A stretch of DNA of 53,842 bases, from assembly GCF_004795035.1 (NCBI RefSeq), contig NZ_SSBK01000041.1, forward strand, positions 1 through 53,842, read 5' to 3'. The DNA comes from Streptomyces sp. A0958 (GTDB taxonomy: Bacteria; Actinomycetota; Actinomycetes; Streptomycetales; Streptomycetaceae). Both the position numbers and the translations under genes were made by a program. Positions 10,189-18,833 of the stretch are shown piece by piece (within the stretch, counting starts at the first letter, position 1; the number at the start of each line of letters is the position of its first letter). The notes under the pieces were generated by a model. That model saw only the letters and a program-made list of their open reading frames with translations. It made no database searches and was not told the origin of the DNA.

Positions 10189-10383
10189 ATGACGAAGAAC
10201 ACCACCGCCCGCAACGCCCTGCGCGCCGCCTTCGCCACCGCCGCGGTCGTGATCGTGACCGGAATCGGTGTCCAGGCCGGCTGGGCCGACGACGCGTCGG
10301 GCACCGGCACCCAGCCGACCACGACCACCAGCACCCCCACCCCCGGCGCCACCGGCCCCACCGAGAACAACCCCTGGGACTGA
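10189..10383 (+). CDS. Small secreted peptide, 64 residues
   Basis: The protein begins with a basic stretch (MTKNTTARNALRAAF) and a hydrophobic core (ATAAVVIVTGIGVQAG), with a likely signal-peptidase site before ADDASG. The mature part would be about 31 residues, rich in Thr/Pro/Gly, and ends in ENNPWD. An AAAGGA ribosome site precedes the ATG. It sits downstream of the candidate SARP heptamers and just beyond the 3' end of the SARP gene (convergent). It could be a secreted signal, a precursor peptide or simply a small exported protein; I do not recognise a family. Codon use is normal for the region, so I believe it is real. Confidence 0.7.
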   Translation: MTKNTTARNALRAAFATAAVVIVTGIGVQAGWADDASGTGTQPTTTTSTPTPGATGPTENNPWD

Positions 10384-10520
10384 CCGCCCGGGCATGCCGC
10401 CCAAAGGGCCACGGCCCCGGAGCACGCCCCGCGCACGCTGACCTCAGCCGCCACCGCGCCCGCTGACTTCAGCCCCCGCCGAGCCGGCCGAATCTCCCGG
10501 CCACCCCGCGCCCGCTCGTC

Positions 10521-13500
10521 TCAGCCGGTGCCGAGCAGCCGCCGCGTCTCCGCCAGTTCACGCTTCATGCCCCGGTCCCTGAACACTTCCAGCGCGGGGG
10601 CCAGCAGTTCCCGGGAACGCCCCGGTTCGTCCTCCAGCAGACGCGCCAGATCCAGGCGGGCCAGAGCGCCACCGCCGAAATCCATGATCTGCTCCCGGGC
10701 AGCGACGGCCCGGTCGAAGAAGTACCTGGCCCGGTCGGGCCGCCCCATCAACGCGAACGCATGGCCCAGGTCGCGCAGCAGATGCCCCTCGCCGATCACA
10801 TCGCCCGAGTCCCGGCACAGCTCCAGGACCTCCGTGAACGTCAGCACCGCGAGATCGAGCTCGGCCCGCTCCAGCAGCAACTGCCCCACCCTGCGCAGGG
10901 TCCGCGCCCTGCCTCCCAGGTAGCCGACCCCGTCGTATATCTCCAGCGCCTCGTCCAACTGGACCTGCGCCGCGTCCGTCTCGCCCCGGCGCATCCGGAT
11001 GTGGGCGCTCTGCGTGAGCACGATCGCCCGGCCCACCACGTCACCGGCCCGGTCGAAGTCGGCCAGGGACCGTTCGTACAGTTCGAGAGCGGTGTCGTCC
11101 TCACCGTTCGTCCGGGCGATCAGCGCCATGTCGCGGCGACACAGCGCCTCGCCCTGCGGCTCGTCCAGCGCCTGGAAGACGTCGAGCGCCGAACTCAGCG
11201 CCTGGCGGGCCATGTCGAACTCGTTGCGGCTCATGTACAACGAGCCGAGCGAGGCGCGTACAGCGGCGGTGCCCCGCAGGTTGCCGGCCTTGCGCACGGC
11301 GGCCAGCGCCCGAACATGGGTCTGTTCCCACAGGTCGTAGTGGCCCCGCACCTCGAACAGGGTGACCAGGGTCGTCGCCAGGTCCCAGCTGACGTCGTGC
11401 AGGCCCTCGTCGGCGGCGTGCTCCACCATCCCGCACAGCGCGGCCTGCTCCGCGTCGAACCAGGCCAGCGGATCGGCGAGCAGCTCCCCGGTGCAGGACG
11501 GGGGCGGCGCCCAGCGCGGGGCATCGCCGTGCAGCACGGTGAAGTCGCCGCCGTACACCTTGCGATGGGCCTCCTGCGCGAGGTACATCCAGCCGCCCGC
11601 CATGCGCGTGAGCGCGGACCGCCGCAGCTCCGGGGCGTCGTGCGCGGCCAGTTGCTCGCGGGCGTAGACCCGGATGATCTCGTGGAACTGGTACCGGTAG
11701 CCGCCGGCGCGCTCCACCCCGACGACGTCGAGCATCTGCATGTCGACCAGCGGCTCCATCAGGTCCGACGGCACCGGGCGGTCGTCGTCCAGCAGGGCGC
11801 CGGCCAGCCAGCCGGGCAGCGTCGGCGTCCGGGACATGCTCAGCAACCGCAGCAGCCCGCGGTCCTCCGCCGCCAGACCGTTGTACGTGAGCGAGAGGCT
11901 GGCCCGCATCGTCATCTCGCCATGCGCCAACTCGTCCAGACGGTGCCGTTCGTTGGCCAGCCTGTGCACCATCGACGCGAGCGTCCAGTGCGGGCGGGCG
12001 GCGAGCCGGGCGGCCACGATGCGCAGGGCCAGCGGCAGCCGCCCGACCGTACGCACCAGAGCCGCGGCGGACGCCGCCTCGCCCTCGACCCTCTCCTGCC
12101 CGATGATCCTGGACAGCAGCTCCAGCGCCCGCTCCTCGTCCAGGACGTCCAGCTCGACGCGGTGCGCACCCGGCAGCGCGGTCAGCCTGGCCCGACTGGT
12201 CACCAGCACGGCGCAGTCGCGGCTGCCCGGGAGCAGCGGCTGCACCTGGCTCTCGGTGGCGGCGTCGTCCAGGACGACCAGGAGGCGGCGCGAGGCGAGC
12301 CGAGTCCGGTACATCTCCGCCCGCTCGTCCAGCGAGTCCGGGATCAGCTGGCCCGGGATGCCCAGGGCCCGCAGGAAGCGGCCCAGTACCTCCAGGGTGG
12401 TGGCGGGGGTGCCGGTGCCGCGCAGGTCGCAGTAGAGCTGACCGTCGGGGAACCCCGTCTCGGCGAGCCGGTGCGCGATGTTGACGGCGAGCGTGGACTT
12501 GCCGGTGCCCGGCTTGCCGGTGATCACGGCGAGCCCCACCGCCTTGCGGTCCCGCCCGCTGGTCAACGCCTGCTCCAACGCGACGAGCTGGGCCTCGTCC
12601 GCGACGAAGTCGGAGGTAGCGGCGGGGAGTTGCTGGGGCCGGGCATCGTGCGGCTGCCCTTCGGACCGGCCGGGGGCGTCCCGCCCGGATGCGGGGGAGG
12701 AGGACGGCTTTTGGGCCGGCTCGCCGGTGTCGTCCCGGTCCGCGGTGCGCTCGGCGCCGTCGTGCGGTGCGGGGCCGGGGCCGCCGGACGGCACCTGGCC
12801 TCCGCCTGCCGCGTGGCCGGCTGCGATGGCCGGCGCGGGGGCCGAGGCGGCGGCCGGGGCGGTTTCGGCCTTCTCGGTACGGGGCCGGGGTGCGCGGACC
12901 GGCGGGGGCAGTTCACCCGTGAGGATGGCCGCCTCCAGCCGGCGCAGCTCCCTGCCCGGTGCCAGCCCCAGTTCCTGGTCGAGAATCCTGCGCCCGGTGC
13001 GGAACGCCTCCAGCGCCTCCGCCTGACGCCCCGACCAGTACAGGGCGCACATCAGCTGCCCGCGCAGCCGCTCACGCAACGGATTCTCATGGGTGAGGAG
13101 TTGGAGCTCACCCACGAGCCGGTCGTGCCGCCCCAGCTCCAGTTCCAGCTGCATCCGCAACTCGACGGCGCTCAGCCGCTCCTCGTCCAGTTGGCGGGCC
13201 TTGTTGGCGAGCGGACCGCTCACAAGACCGGTCAGCGAATCGCCCTGCCACAGGGCCACCGCCGACTTCAGCAGCGCCACCGCCTTCTCCGCCTCGCCCT
13301 CGTCACGCTGCCGCCGCGCCATCGCGACCAGACCGGTGAACAGCAGCGAGTCGACGTCCCCGGTGTCGATGTGGAGTACGTAACCCGGTGGCCGGGTCGT
13401 TATCGAGACCGTACTGTCCGCACCGGCCAGCAGCTTCCGCAGCCGGGAGACACATATCTGCACCTGGGTGCGCGCGGTCTCCGGAGGGTTGTCCTCCCAG

Positions 13501-13778
13501 ATGAGGTCCACCAGGTAGTTCGTACTGACCACCCGGTTTGCCTCCAGCAGCAGAGCGGCCAGGATCACTTCCTGGCGCCCCGGCGGCACCCGCAGAGGCC
13601 CGTCCTTGCCCCGCACCTGGAGCGGGCCCAGCAACTGGAAAGGGGGCCGTGGCGCGCCGGGGGCATCCTGGACCGTGTGCGTCGTACCCTCGGCCACCGA
13701 GACCCCCAGCTCGTAAGCGCGTTGATACTCCGGGATCAACTTCCCCAAAGTTTTCACAACCCCCACGGATCTGTCCAT
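10521..13778 (-). CDS. AfsR/SARP-family transcriptional regulator with NB-ARC and TPR domains
   Basis: About 1,085 residues. After a 45-residue leader comes an OmpR-type winged helix (FQLLGPLQV to RPPGYVLHI), then a bacterial transcriptional activation domain (ALWQGDSLTGL) to about residue 295. An Ala/Pro-rich linker of about 100 residues leads to a STAND ATPase (Walker A GKPGTGKST, Walker B RLLVVLDDA). C-terminal TPR repeats fill about 750-1085. This is the AfsR architecture: an activator binding direct heptamer repeats near promoters. The track frame extends upstream, but the ATG at 13778 is the most plausible start and a GTG a few codons later is an alternative. Candidate heptamers lie just upstream at 13809-13826, suggesting autoregulation. 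Confidence 0.9.
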   Translation of the reverse strand: MDRSVGVVKTLGKLIPEYQRAYELGVSVAEGTTHTVQDAPGAPRPPFQLLGPLQVRGKDGPLRVPPGRQEVILAALLLEANRVVSTNYLVDLIWEDNPPETARTQVQICVSRLRKLLAGADSTVSITTRPPGYVLHIDTGDVDSLLFTGLVAMARRQRDEGEAEKAVALLKSAVALWQGDSLTGLVSGPLANKARQLDEERLSAVELRMQLELELGRHDRLVGELQLLTHENPLRERLRGQLMCALYWSGRQAEALEAFRTGRRILDQELGLAPGRELRRLEAAILTGELPPPVRAPRPRTEKAETAPAAASAPAPAIAAGHAAGGGQVPSGGPGPAPHDGAERTADRDDTGEPAQKPSSSPASGRDAPGRSEGQPHDARPQQLPAATSDFVADEAQLVALEQALTSGRDRKAVGLAVITGKPGTGKSTLAVNIAHRLAETGFPDGQLYCDLRGTGTPATTLEVLGRFLRALGIPGQLIPDSLDERAEMYRTRLASRRLLVVLDDAATESQVQPLLPGSRDCAVLVTSRARLTALPGAHRVELDVLDEERALELLSRIIGQERVEGEAASAAALVRTVGRLPLALRIVAARLAARPHWTLASMVHRLANERHRLDELAHGEMTMRASLSLTYNGLAAEDRGLLRLLSMSRTPTLPGWLAGALLDDDRPVPSDLMEPLVDMQMLDVVGVERAGGYRYQFHEIIRVYAREQLAAHDAPELRRSALTRMAGGWMYLAQEAHRKVYGGDFTVLHGDAPRWAPPPSCTGELLADPLAWFDAEQAALCGMVEHAADEGLHDVSWDLATTLVTLFEVRGHYDLWEQTHVRALAAVRKAGNLRGTAAVRASLGSLYMSRNEFDMARQALSSALDVFQALDEPQGEALCRRDMALIARTNGEDDTALELYERSLADFDRAGDVVGRAIVLTQSAHIRMRRGETDAAQVQLDEALEIYDGVGYLGGRARTLRRVGQLLLERAELDLAVLTFTEVLELCRDSGDVIGEGHLLRDLGHAFALMGRPDRARYFFDRAVAAREQIMDFGGGALARLDLARLLEDEPGRSRELLAPALEVFRDRGMKRELAETRRLLGTG

Positions 13779-13808
13779 CCTGCCTGCCCCAGCGTGACGG
13801 CACAGCGA

Positions 13809-13826
13809 ATAGCGGCGCGATAAGCG
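13809..13826 (+). promoter_or_regulatory. Candidate SARP operator (ATAGCGG / ATAAGCG, 11-bp period)
   Basis: Heptamers begin at 13809 and 13820, 11 bases apart, in the 100-base gap between the divergent SARP and SnoaL-like genes. ATAGCGG-N3-GATAAG is identical to the site at 10093-10108 and in the same orientation. Confidence 0.5.
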
Positions 13827-13832
13827 GGGGTT

Positions 13833-13855
13833 GGCGCACTGCGGAAGAGTGCGCC
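13833..13855. promoter_or_regulatory. Perfect 8-bp inverted repeat in the leader of the SnoaL-like gene
   Basis: GGCGCACT (13833-13840) and AGTGCGCC (13848-13855) are exact reverse complements with a 7-base spacer. The repeat lies 23 bases before the ATG at 13879, between the heptamer pair and the AAAGGAGG ribosome site. It may be an operator or an RNA hairpin. Confidence 0.4.
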
Positions 13856-13878
13856 GCGAAGGAGAAAGGAGGCGTCCC

Positions 13879-14301
13879 ATGCACACCGACGCCTGGACGA
13901 GCACCACAGGCCCGAACACGGTGAGCGACCTGGTCACCGCCGCCGGCACCGACCACGTCCGCCTCGTCTACGACTACCTCGACGCCGACGACCTCGACGC
14001 GTGCGCATCGCTGCTCCACGACCGCGTCGAACTGGAACTGCCCGGCGTCCCCACCGCCCGTGGCCGCACCGCCGTCCCGCGTGCCCACCGCGACCACACC
14101 GGGCCCCACACCCGCCACGAGATCGACCGCGTCGTCGCCCACGACCGGAGCATCGTCACCGTCGGCCGCCGCATCACCTCGGGCACCGAGGACACCTGCC
14201 TGCGCTTCGTGGACTTCTTCCGCATCGCCGACGACGGCATGGTGGAGTCCTGCACGCGCTACTACCACACGGAGCCGGTAGGGCAGGGCGTCGGACCGTG
14301 A
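13879..14301 (+). CDS. SnoaL/NTF2-like domain protein
   Basis: 140 residues. The pattern VRLVYDYLDADDLDACASLLHDRVELELPG followed by a stretch ending CLRFVDFFRIADDGMVESCTRYY matches the single-domain NTF2-like fold of SnoaL relatives. The start has an excellent AAAGGAGG site six bases upstream. SnoaL-fold proteins include polyketide cyclases, isomerases and ligand-binding proteins; without catalytic landmarks I cannot assign a reaction. It is divergent from the SARP gene and shares the heptamer-containing intergenic region, so co-regulation by the SARP is plausible. Confidence 0.75.
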   Translation: MHTDAWTSTTGPNTVSDLVTAAGTDHVRLVYDYLDADDLDACASLLHDRVELELPGVPTARGRTAVPRAHRDHTGPHTRHEIDRVVAHDRSIVTVGRRITSGTEDTCLRFVDFFRIADDGMVESCTRYYHTEPVGQGVGP

Positions 14302-14339
14302 CGGACGGCCGGGTCTCTCCGGCGGTAGCCTCCCGCGCC

Positions 14340-14843
14340 ATGAGCATGCATATCCATGTGACGGTGGCTTACCCGGACGGCGATGAGATGGAGAGGGTGC
14401 TCGGGCTGGCCGAGGCGGTCGGCGAGCCCGTCAGCGTCACGTTCCGGTGGGAGGCGGGCGAAACGCCGGAAGACGCGGTGCTGGTGCCCGCCGCCACGCT
14501 GGCACGCTGGGAGCACTGGGCCCCCACCGCCTACCCGTCGAGTGACACCGAGGGCGAGGACGAGGACAAGGACGAGGGCGAGGGCGAGGGCGAGGACCGG
14601 GCCGCGAGGGAGCAGCCGGAACTGGCCCACCCCACGGAGTTCGGCGAGTTCACCCTCTACCGTCGCCGCGCAGGAGGGCGTACGGCGGTCGCCCGCAACG
14701 GCGTGGTGGTCGCCGAGCTACTGGCCCCCGGAGAGGCGCGATGGCTCCGGGAGAAGGCACGCGATGTTCGCCAAGGCTTCATGGACCCGAAGCAGAAGGC
14801 GGCGTTCGAGGAGTTCCTTGCCCGGCAGGCATCCGTCGAGTAG
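14340..14843 (+). CDS. Hypothetical protein with acidic low-complexity centre
   Basis: 167 residues, not recognised. It begins MSMHIHVTVAYPDG (a second Met two codons in is an alternative start). The middle is a Glu/Asp/Gly tract of about 20 residues encoded by a simple GAG/GAC/GGC repeat at about 14550-14600. The C-terminal half (GEFTLYRRRAGGRTAV to FEEFLARQ) looks folded. It starts 39 bases after the SnoaL-like gene on the same strand and may be cotranscribed. The acidic tract is prone to slippage and probably varies between strains. Confidence 0.6.
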   Translation: MSMHIHVTVAYPDGDEMERVLGLAEAVGEPVSVTFRWEAGETPEDAVLVPAATLARWEHWAPTAYPSSDTEGEDEDKDEGEGEGEDRAAREQPELAHPTEFGEFTLYRRRAGGRTAVARNGVVVAELLAPGEARWLREKARDVRQGFMDPKQKAAFEEFLARQASVE

Positions 14844-14910
14844 CGGTGACGCGCCGCACGCGGAGGCGTCCGGGCCCCGCACGTATTCGGCCACCGCGGG
14901 GGGTGCCGGT

Positions 14911-16317
14911 TCACCGTGCGCGTGGCCCGCTTCCCATGGGGTCGTTCTCAGTTCCGGCGAAGTGCCGCCGGAACAGTGCATAGGACATGGCGTACTGCGC
15001 CCCGGTTCCGATGATCATCGACAGCCAGACGCCCTCCACCCCGAGCACGGACCACGAGCTCAGGGCGAAAGCGAGCGGAATCTGCACCACCGCCCCCAGC
15101 AGCGTGACCCAGAACAGCGCCCGCGAGCGCCCGCCACCTGTGAAGACTCCGCCGAGGCCCACCACTCCGGCCAGGAGCAGCAGGTAGGGGAACAGGTACC
15201 GGAAAAGTACTCCACCCGAGTCGACGACTCCCGGAGCATCACTGAAGAGTCCCATGAGGAAGCGCCCACCGAGAGCGAGCGGGAGCCCCGCCCCGGCGCC
15301 GACGAGCGTGGCGAGCACGGCGCTCTGCCGCCCGATCGTGAATTCGGCGGACTCGCCCGCTCCCCGGGTGCGGGCGGTGAGAATACTGCCCGCCTGGCGC
15401 ACGGCGTAGAAGGCCATGGTGACGAAGAACAGCACCTTGAAACCGATGCCGTACGCCGCCAACGGGTCCTCGCCGAACCGGGCCACGATGCCGACCAGGG
15501 TCATGCTGATCCCCATCCGCAGGACGAAGTCCCCGGAGGCGGGCAGCCCGATGTTCAGCAGCCGCCGCAGAGCGCTCCACAGCCGGAGGTCCGTCGGTTC
15601 CGCCTCCCCGACGTCCGCGACCCGCCTGCGCCGCAGGATCGTCAGGCTGACGCACAGGGCGGCGGTGCGGCCGATGAGCATGCCGAGCGCGGCACCCCGC
15701 ACGCCCAGGCGCGGCAGCGGCCCCACGCCGTAGATCAGCAGGGGGTCGAGGACGAGGATGAGCGCGTTGGCCAGGATCGCCGTCCGCATGGGGGTCCTGG
15801 TGTCGCCGGTGCCCTTGAAGATGCCGTCGACGGCGTTCTGCGCGAAGAAGACGGCGATCCCGGGGAAGGAGATGGCGAAGAACTGCACGGTGAGCCGGAG
15901 AACATCGCCCTCGCCGCCGACGAGCAGGCGCGCGATGGGGTCGCGGAGGAGGAAGCCGCCCAGGGCGACGACGGGGGTGATGACGAGCCACAGCACCCGC
16001 ACCGCGCTCATGACCACGGGGATTTCGGCGCGCCTCCTCCCCCCGATCGCGTCGGCGATCATCACGGTGGCCCCGACGTTGGCCATGAGGATGACGCCGA
16101 GGAGCACGTTCTCCAGGGTCGTGGCGACCGCCACCGCGCCCACGGCGGCCTCGCCGAGCCGGGACACCCAGACCGTGTCGATGACTCCGGCCACCACGCC
16201 GGAGAGCAGTTCGAGGTAGACCGGGATTCCGAGGCCCAGCAGCGACCAGCGGGTCGCGGCGGGGGAGAGGACGGCGGACTTCGCGGCGGCGGTCCGGACG
16301 TCAGGTGTGGTGGACAA
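14911..16317 (-). CDS. MATE-family efflux transporter
   Basis: 468 residues with about 12 hydrophobic segments in two homologous halves, typical of MATE cation- or drug-antiporters in the cytoplasmic membrane (for example LELLSGVVAGVIDTVWVSRL, and later FVLRMGISMTLVGIVARFG). The start is a TTG at 16317 that overlaps the 3' end of the dehydrogenase remnant by 17 bases, suggesting translational coupling. The PadR regulator at 16740 is divergent from this pair and is a reasonable candidate repressor. Substrate unknown. Confidence 0.85.
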   Translation of the reverse strand: MSTTPDVRTAAAKSAVLSPAATRWSLLGLGIPVYLELLSGVVAGVIDTVWVSRLGEAAVGAVAVATTLENVLLGVILMANVGATVMIADAIGGRRRAEIPVVMSAVRVLWLVITPVVALGGFLLRDPIARLLVGGEGDVLRLTVQFFAISFPGIAVFFAQNAVDGIFKGTGDTRTPMRTAILANALILVLDPLLIYGVGPLPRLGVRGAALGMLIGRTAALCVSLTILRRRRVADVGEAEPTDLRLWSALRRLLNIGLPASGDFVLRMGISMTLVGIVARFGEDPLAAYGIGFKVLFFVTMAFYAVRQAGSILTARTRGAGESAEFTIGRQSAVLATLVGAGAGLPLALGGRFLMGLFSDAPGVVDSGGVLFRYLFPYLLLLAGVVGLGGVFTGGGRSRALFWVTLLGAVVQIPLAFALSSWSVLGVEGVWLSMIIGTGAQYAMSYALFRRHFAGTENDPMGSGPRAR

Positions 16318-16681
16318 CGGGCATAACCTTTCCCGTGGCGCGGCTGGCTTCCATACGGCGGTGTGCCGCCACCGGTTCCCCCAGCGGCAAGACCCGGTCG
16401 GTCACGACCCGGCTGGCACCCGACTCGACCCGGCGGACGATGCTGTCGAGCACGGCCGTGCCCCCGACGAGGCCGCCGATCCGGTCGGCGCCGTCGCTCC
16501 ACACGGACGAGGTGGCGGCACGGATCACCGGACGGTGTCCGGGCCGCAGGTCCCGTGGGCCGAGGGTGCCCCAGGCGGTCAGCCGGGATTCGGGGAGCGC
16601 CCCCGGGGTGGTCCAGACGTCACGAAGGCACAGGGCCTCCGGCCCACCCGGGCGCTCCAGCGTCATCGCACGCATGTCCAC
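16301..16681 (-). pseudogene. Internally deleted zinc-type alcohol dehydrogenase / quinone oxidoreductase remnant
   Basis: The 126-residue frame opens like an MDR-family enzyme (MRAMTLERPGGPEALCLRDV) and ends like the C-terminus of the same family (LPLGEPVAAHRRMEASRATGKV). The roughly 200 residues that should lie between, including the nucleotide-binding Rossmann region, are missing. The reading frame is intact, so it may still be translated and used only to couple translation of the MATE gene, whose start overlaps its end. Start GTG 16681 or ATG 16675. Confidence 0.65.
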
Positions 16682-16727
16682 CCCGCCTTCCGTAGGAGCC
16701 GGCCACCGTTCGGTGCGGAAACACTAC

Positions 16728-16769
16728 CTCTAATCGAGTGTGTCGAGAAGAGATAGTCTGGAAACAGAC
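16728..16769. promoter_or_regulatory. Candidate PadR operator and -10 element
   Basis: CTCTAATCGA (16728-16737) faces TCGAGAAGAG (16743-16752), matching at 8 of 10 positions. Immediately downstream GTCTG-GAAA-CAGAC (16756-16769) is a second short inverted repeat. TCTAAT at 16729-16734 fits a -10 six bases before the GTG at 16740, so the PadR mRNA could be leaderless. Both repeats are placed for autoregulation and for control of the divergent pair. Confidence 0.4.
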
Positions 16770-17339
16770 GCTGACAGGAGGGCCGTGCTGACACTTTCCA
16801 TCCTCGGGTTCCTGGCCGAACGGCCCATGCACGCCTACGAACTCCGGCAACACCTGTCCGACCTGATCGGGCACAACCGGCCGGTGAGCGACGGTGCCCT
16901 CTACCCCGCGCTCAACCGGCTCAGGCAGGCCGGACACGTCGAGCGGCAGGCCGAACCGGGCAGCGGGGCGCAGGTGCGGCAAGTGCTCCACATCACCGGG
17001 AGCGGCAGGGAGGAGCTTCTGCGGCGGCTCTCCGATCCCCGGACCGCCGAGATCACCGACGGCGGCTCGTTCTTCACCCTGCTGGCGTTCCTCAGCCGGC
17101 TGCCCGACCGGGAGCAGCAGCGGGCCGTGCTCCAACGGCGGCTGGACTTCCTCTCCGAGCCGGCCAGCTTCTTCAGCCACTCGGGTGCTCCCTCGCGGAT
17201 CAAGGACGTGGACGACCGCTTCCGCAAGGGCATGCTGATCATGGCCAGGGCCGCGCGGCGGACCGAGCGCACCTGGCTGGAGGAGACCCTGCGGGAGCTG
17301 TCCGACGAGGACGGCGCCGACCGGGCCCCGCAGGCGTGA
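16740..17339 (+). CDS. PadR-family transcriptional regulator
   Basis: 199 residues. The N-terminal winged helix is clear (LTLSILGFLAERPMHAYELR, VSDGALYPALNRLRQAGHVE), followed by a helical dimerisation region ending RTWLEETLRELSDEDG. PadR proteins usually repress neighbouring efflux or detoxification genes and respond to small ligands. The divergent neighbours are the dehydrogenase remnant and MATE pump. The GTG at 16740 has no ribosome site but has a -10-like TCTAAT six bases upstream, consistent with a leaderless message; a GTG at 16785 is the alternative. Confidence 0.85.
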   Translation: MSRRDSLETDADRRAVLTLSILGFLAERPMHAYELRQHLSDLIGHNRPVSDGALYPALNRLRQAGHVERQAEPGSGAQVRQVLHITGSGREELLRRLSDPRTAEITDGGSFFTLLAFLSRLPDREQQRAVLQRRLDFLSEPASFFSHSGAPSRIKDVDDRFRKGMLIMARAARRTERTWLEETLRELSDEDGADRAPQA

Positions 17340-17692
17340 GACCCGGCCCTCAGCCCCGCCGCCGCTGCCTCAGTACGCCGATGGCGAGGACCGCCGCGGT
17401 CAGCACACCGGTCCCGGTCAACCTGGGGCCGGGACGCGTCGCCGACGACCGGGAGCACGAGCACGGCGCCCATCGCGACCAGCGTCAGGATCGTCAGCCC
17501 GGGGAAGCCTCACATCCCCCGAGGACGCGTCCACGGACGTGGTCATCGGCCTGGAGGACTTCGTGCCGTCGGGCTTCCACCGCCTGCCTTGCCCGCTGCT
17601 CAGTTCGTCGTCCCCTTGTTCCAGCCCGGGGTATGGCGGGGAGAATCCGCCGAAACCATGAGAAGAGTGGCGGCTGTTGCCAGGATGGGGGC
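17340..17692. other. 353-base gap with possible degraded membrane-protein coding on the minus strand
   Basis: No intact gene. Read on the minus strand, about 17510-17345 contains two hydrophobic stretches in different frames (LTLVAMGAVLVLPVV and TGVLTAAVLAIGVLRQRRRG, the latter ending in a stop). They look like the frameshifted C-terminus of a lost membrane protein. Confidence 0.3.
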
Positions 17693-18784
17693 ATGAACGA
17701 AGAGGATGAGGTCGAGCGGCCTGTGCTGGTGAGGATTCCGGTGGAGCCGGTTGAGGCCGCGATCGAGGCCGACGCCCGTGACGCGGCACGGAAAAGCTCG
17801 CTGGCGGTGCGCGGGCCGGTGTTCGGGGTGGTCTCGCAAGGCGAGCGGGATGGGCGGCGGTGGCGGGTGGTCGTCGAGGTGACGCACGGCTGCCCGCAGC
17901 AGGCCCGCGACGAGCTGAACTCCCTGCTCTGGTTCAAGGCGAAGGACGAGGCGCAGGACAGGCAGGAGCGGCGTGCCCTGCTGGCCGCGGTCGGCCGGCT
18001 GGAGACGGAGGAGGTCAACGAGCTTGCCGTGCTCGATACCCGCTACCGCGTGGTGCGGGCCGAGGAGTACGCGGGCATGGATGCCGGCGGGGCCCTCGAA
18101 CTGCCTCGCCCCACCGACCCGGAGCCCCTTACGCCCGACTGGGACCACAGCACCGGGCCGCGGGTCGATGACGGCCTGGTCCTGGACCCCGACGCACCTT
18201 TGACCCCGGTTCAGGCCGCGGAACGGCTGTCGCTGCGGTCCCTGGCCTACACCGGGACCAGGTACCCCGAGGCTGTGCTGCGCGATTCCGCGCACGCTGT
18301 GGAGACCCACCCCGACGTTCTGCTCATGCCGACGGGATTCATGGTCGTGGAGCGCTCCGGCGAGGGGAGATGGACGGTCGGCGGTCGCCTGCAGGCCACC
18401 GCGCACGACGCCCGCCGCATGCTGAACTCCTCCCTGACCGTCTGGGAGCCGCGCATGCGCGGCCTGATCCCCCTCGGCACCCCCGCCGACGTCGACGCGC
18501 ACACCATCGTCGCGCAGGGCCCCAGCCCCGCAGCCGCGGAACTGGCGGAGCTCGCCGCAGCATCGGACCGGCTCCGCGAGGGCCGGCTCAACCAGGTCGA
18601 GGCCGACGGCACCACCTACCGGATCGCCCGCATCCGGCGCCTGCTGCGCTGGGGTTCCGACGGCCCGGAAACCCCGCGCCCCTCTGACATCAGCACCGTG
18701 GAACCCTCGGTCATCCACCCCCGCCTCGACGAGGACGGTGTGATCCATCGCGAAGAGCCCGGGCATCAGGACATCGCGTCATGA
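17693..18784 (+). CDS. DUF5954-like protein of unknown function
   Basis: 363 residues. It starts MNEEDEVERPVLVRIPVEP, followed by VEAAIEADARDAARKS and VRGPVFGVVSQGERDGRRWR. This resembles the actinobacterial DUF5954 family from memory, although I cannot confirm that here. No catalytic motif, signal peptide or membrane segment is visible. The long upstream extension of the frame is discarded because the family-like region begins at this ATG. It stands alone; a palindrome at 18799-18812 (GCCGGCGCGCCGGC) just after the stop may end transcription. Confidence 0.7.
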   Translation: MNEEDEVERPVLVRIPVEPVEAAIEADARDAARKSSLAVRGPVFGVVSQGERDGRRWRVVVEVTHGCPQQARDELNSLLWFKAKDEAQDRQERRALLAAVGRLETEEVNELAVLDTRYRVVRAEEYAGMDAGGALELPRPTDPEPLTPDWDHSTGPRVDDGLVLDPDAPLTPVQAAERLSLRSLAYTGTRYPEAVLRDSAHAVETHPDVLLMPTGFMVVERSGEGRWTVGGRLQATAHDARRMLNSSLTVWEPRMRGLIPLGTPADVDAHTIVAQGPSPAAAELAELAAASDRLREGRLNQVEADGTTYRIARIRRLLRWGSDGPETPRPSDISTVEPSVIHPRLDEDGVIHREEPGHQDIAS

Positions 18785-18833
18785 CCGTACGGTGAAGCGC
18801 CGGCGCGCCGGCCGCCCTCGGGCACGTGTCAGC

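Noticed and set aside
10761..13823. Plus-strand open frame of 1,020 codons
   Set aside because: Complement of the SARP gene, whose DNA-binding, ATPase and TPR domains are unmistakable.
14550..14600. GAG/GGC simple repeat as a non-coding element
   Set aside because: It stays in frame within the 14340-14843 gene and encodes an acidic tract.
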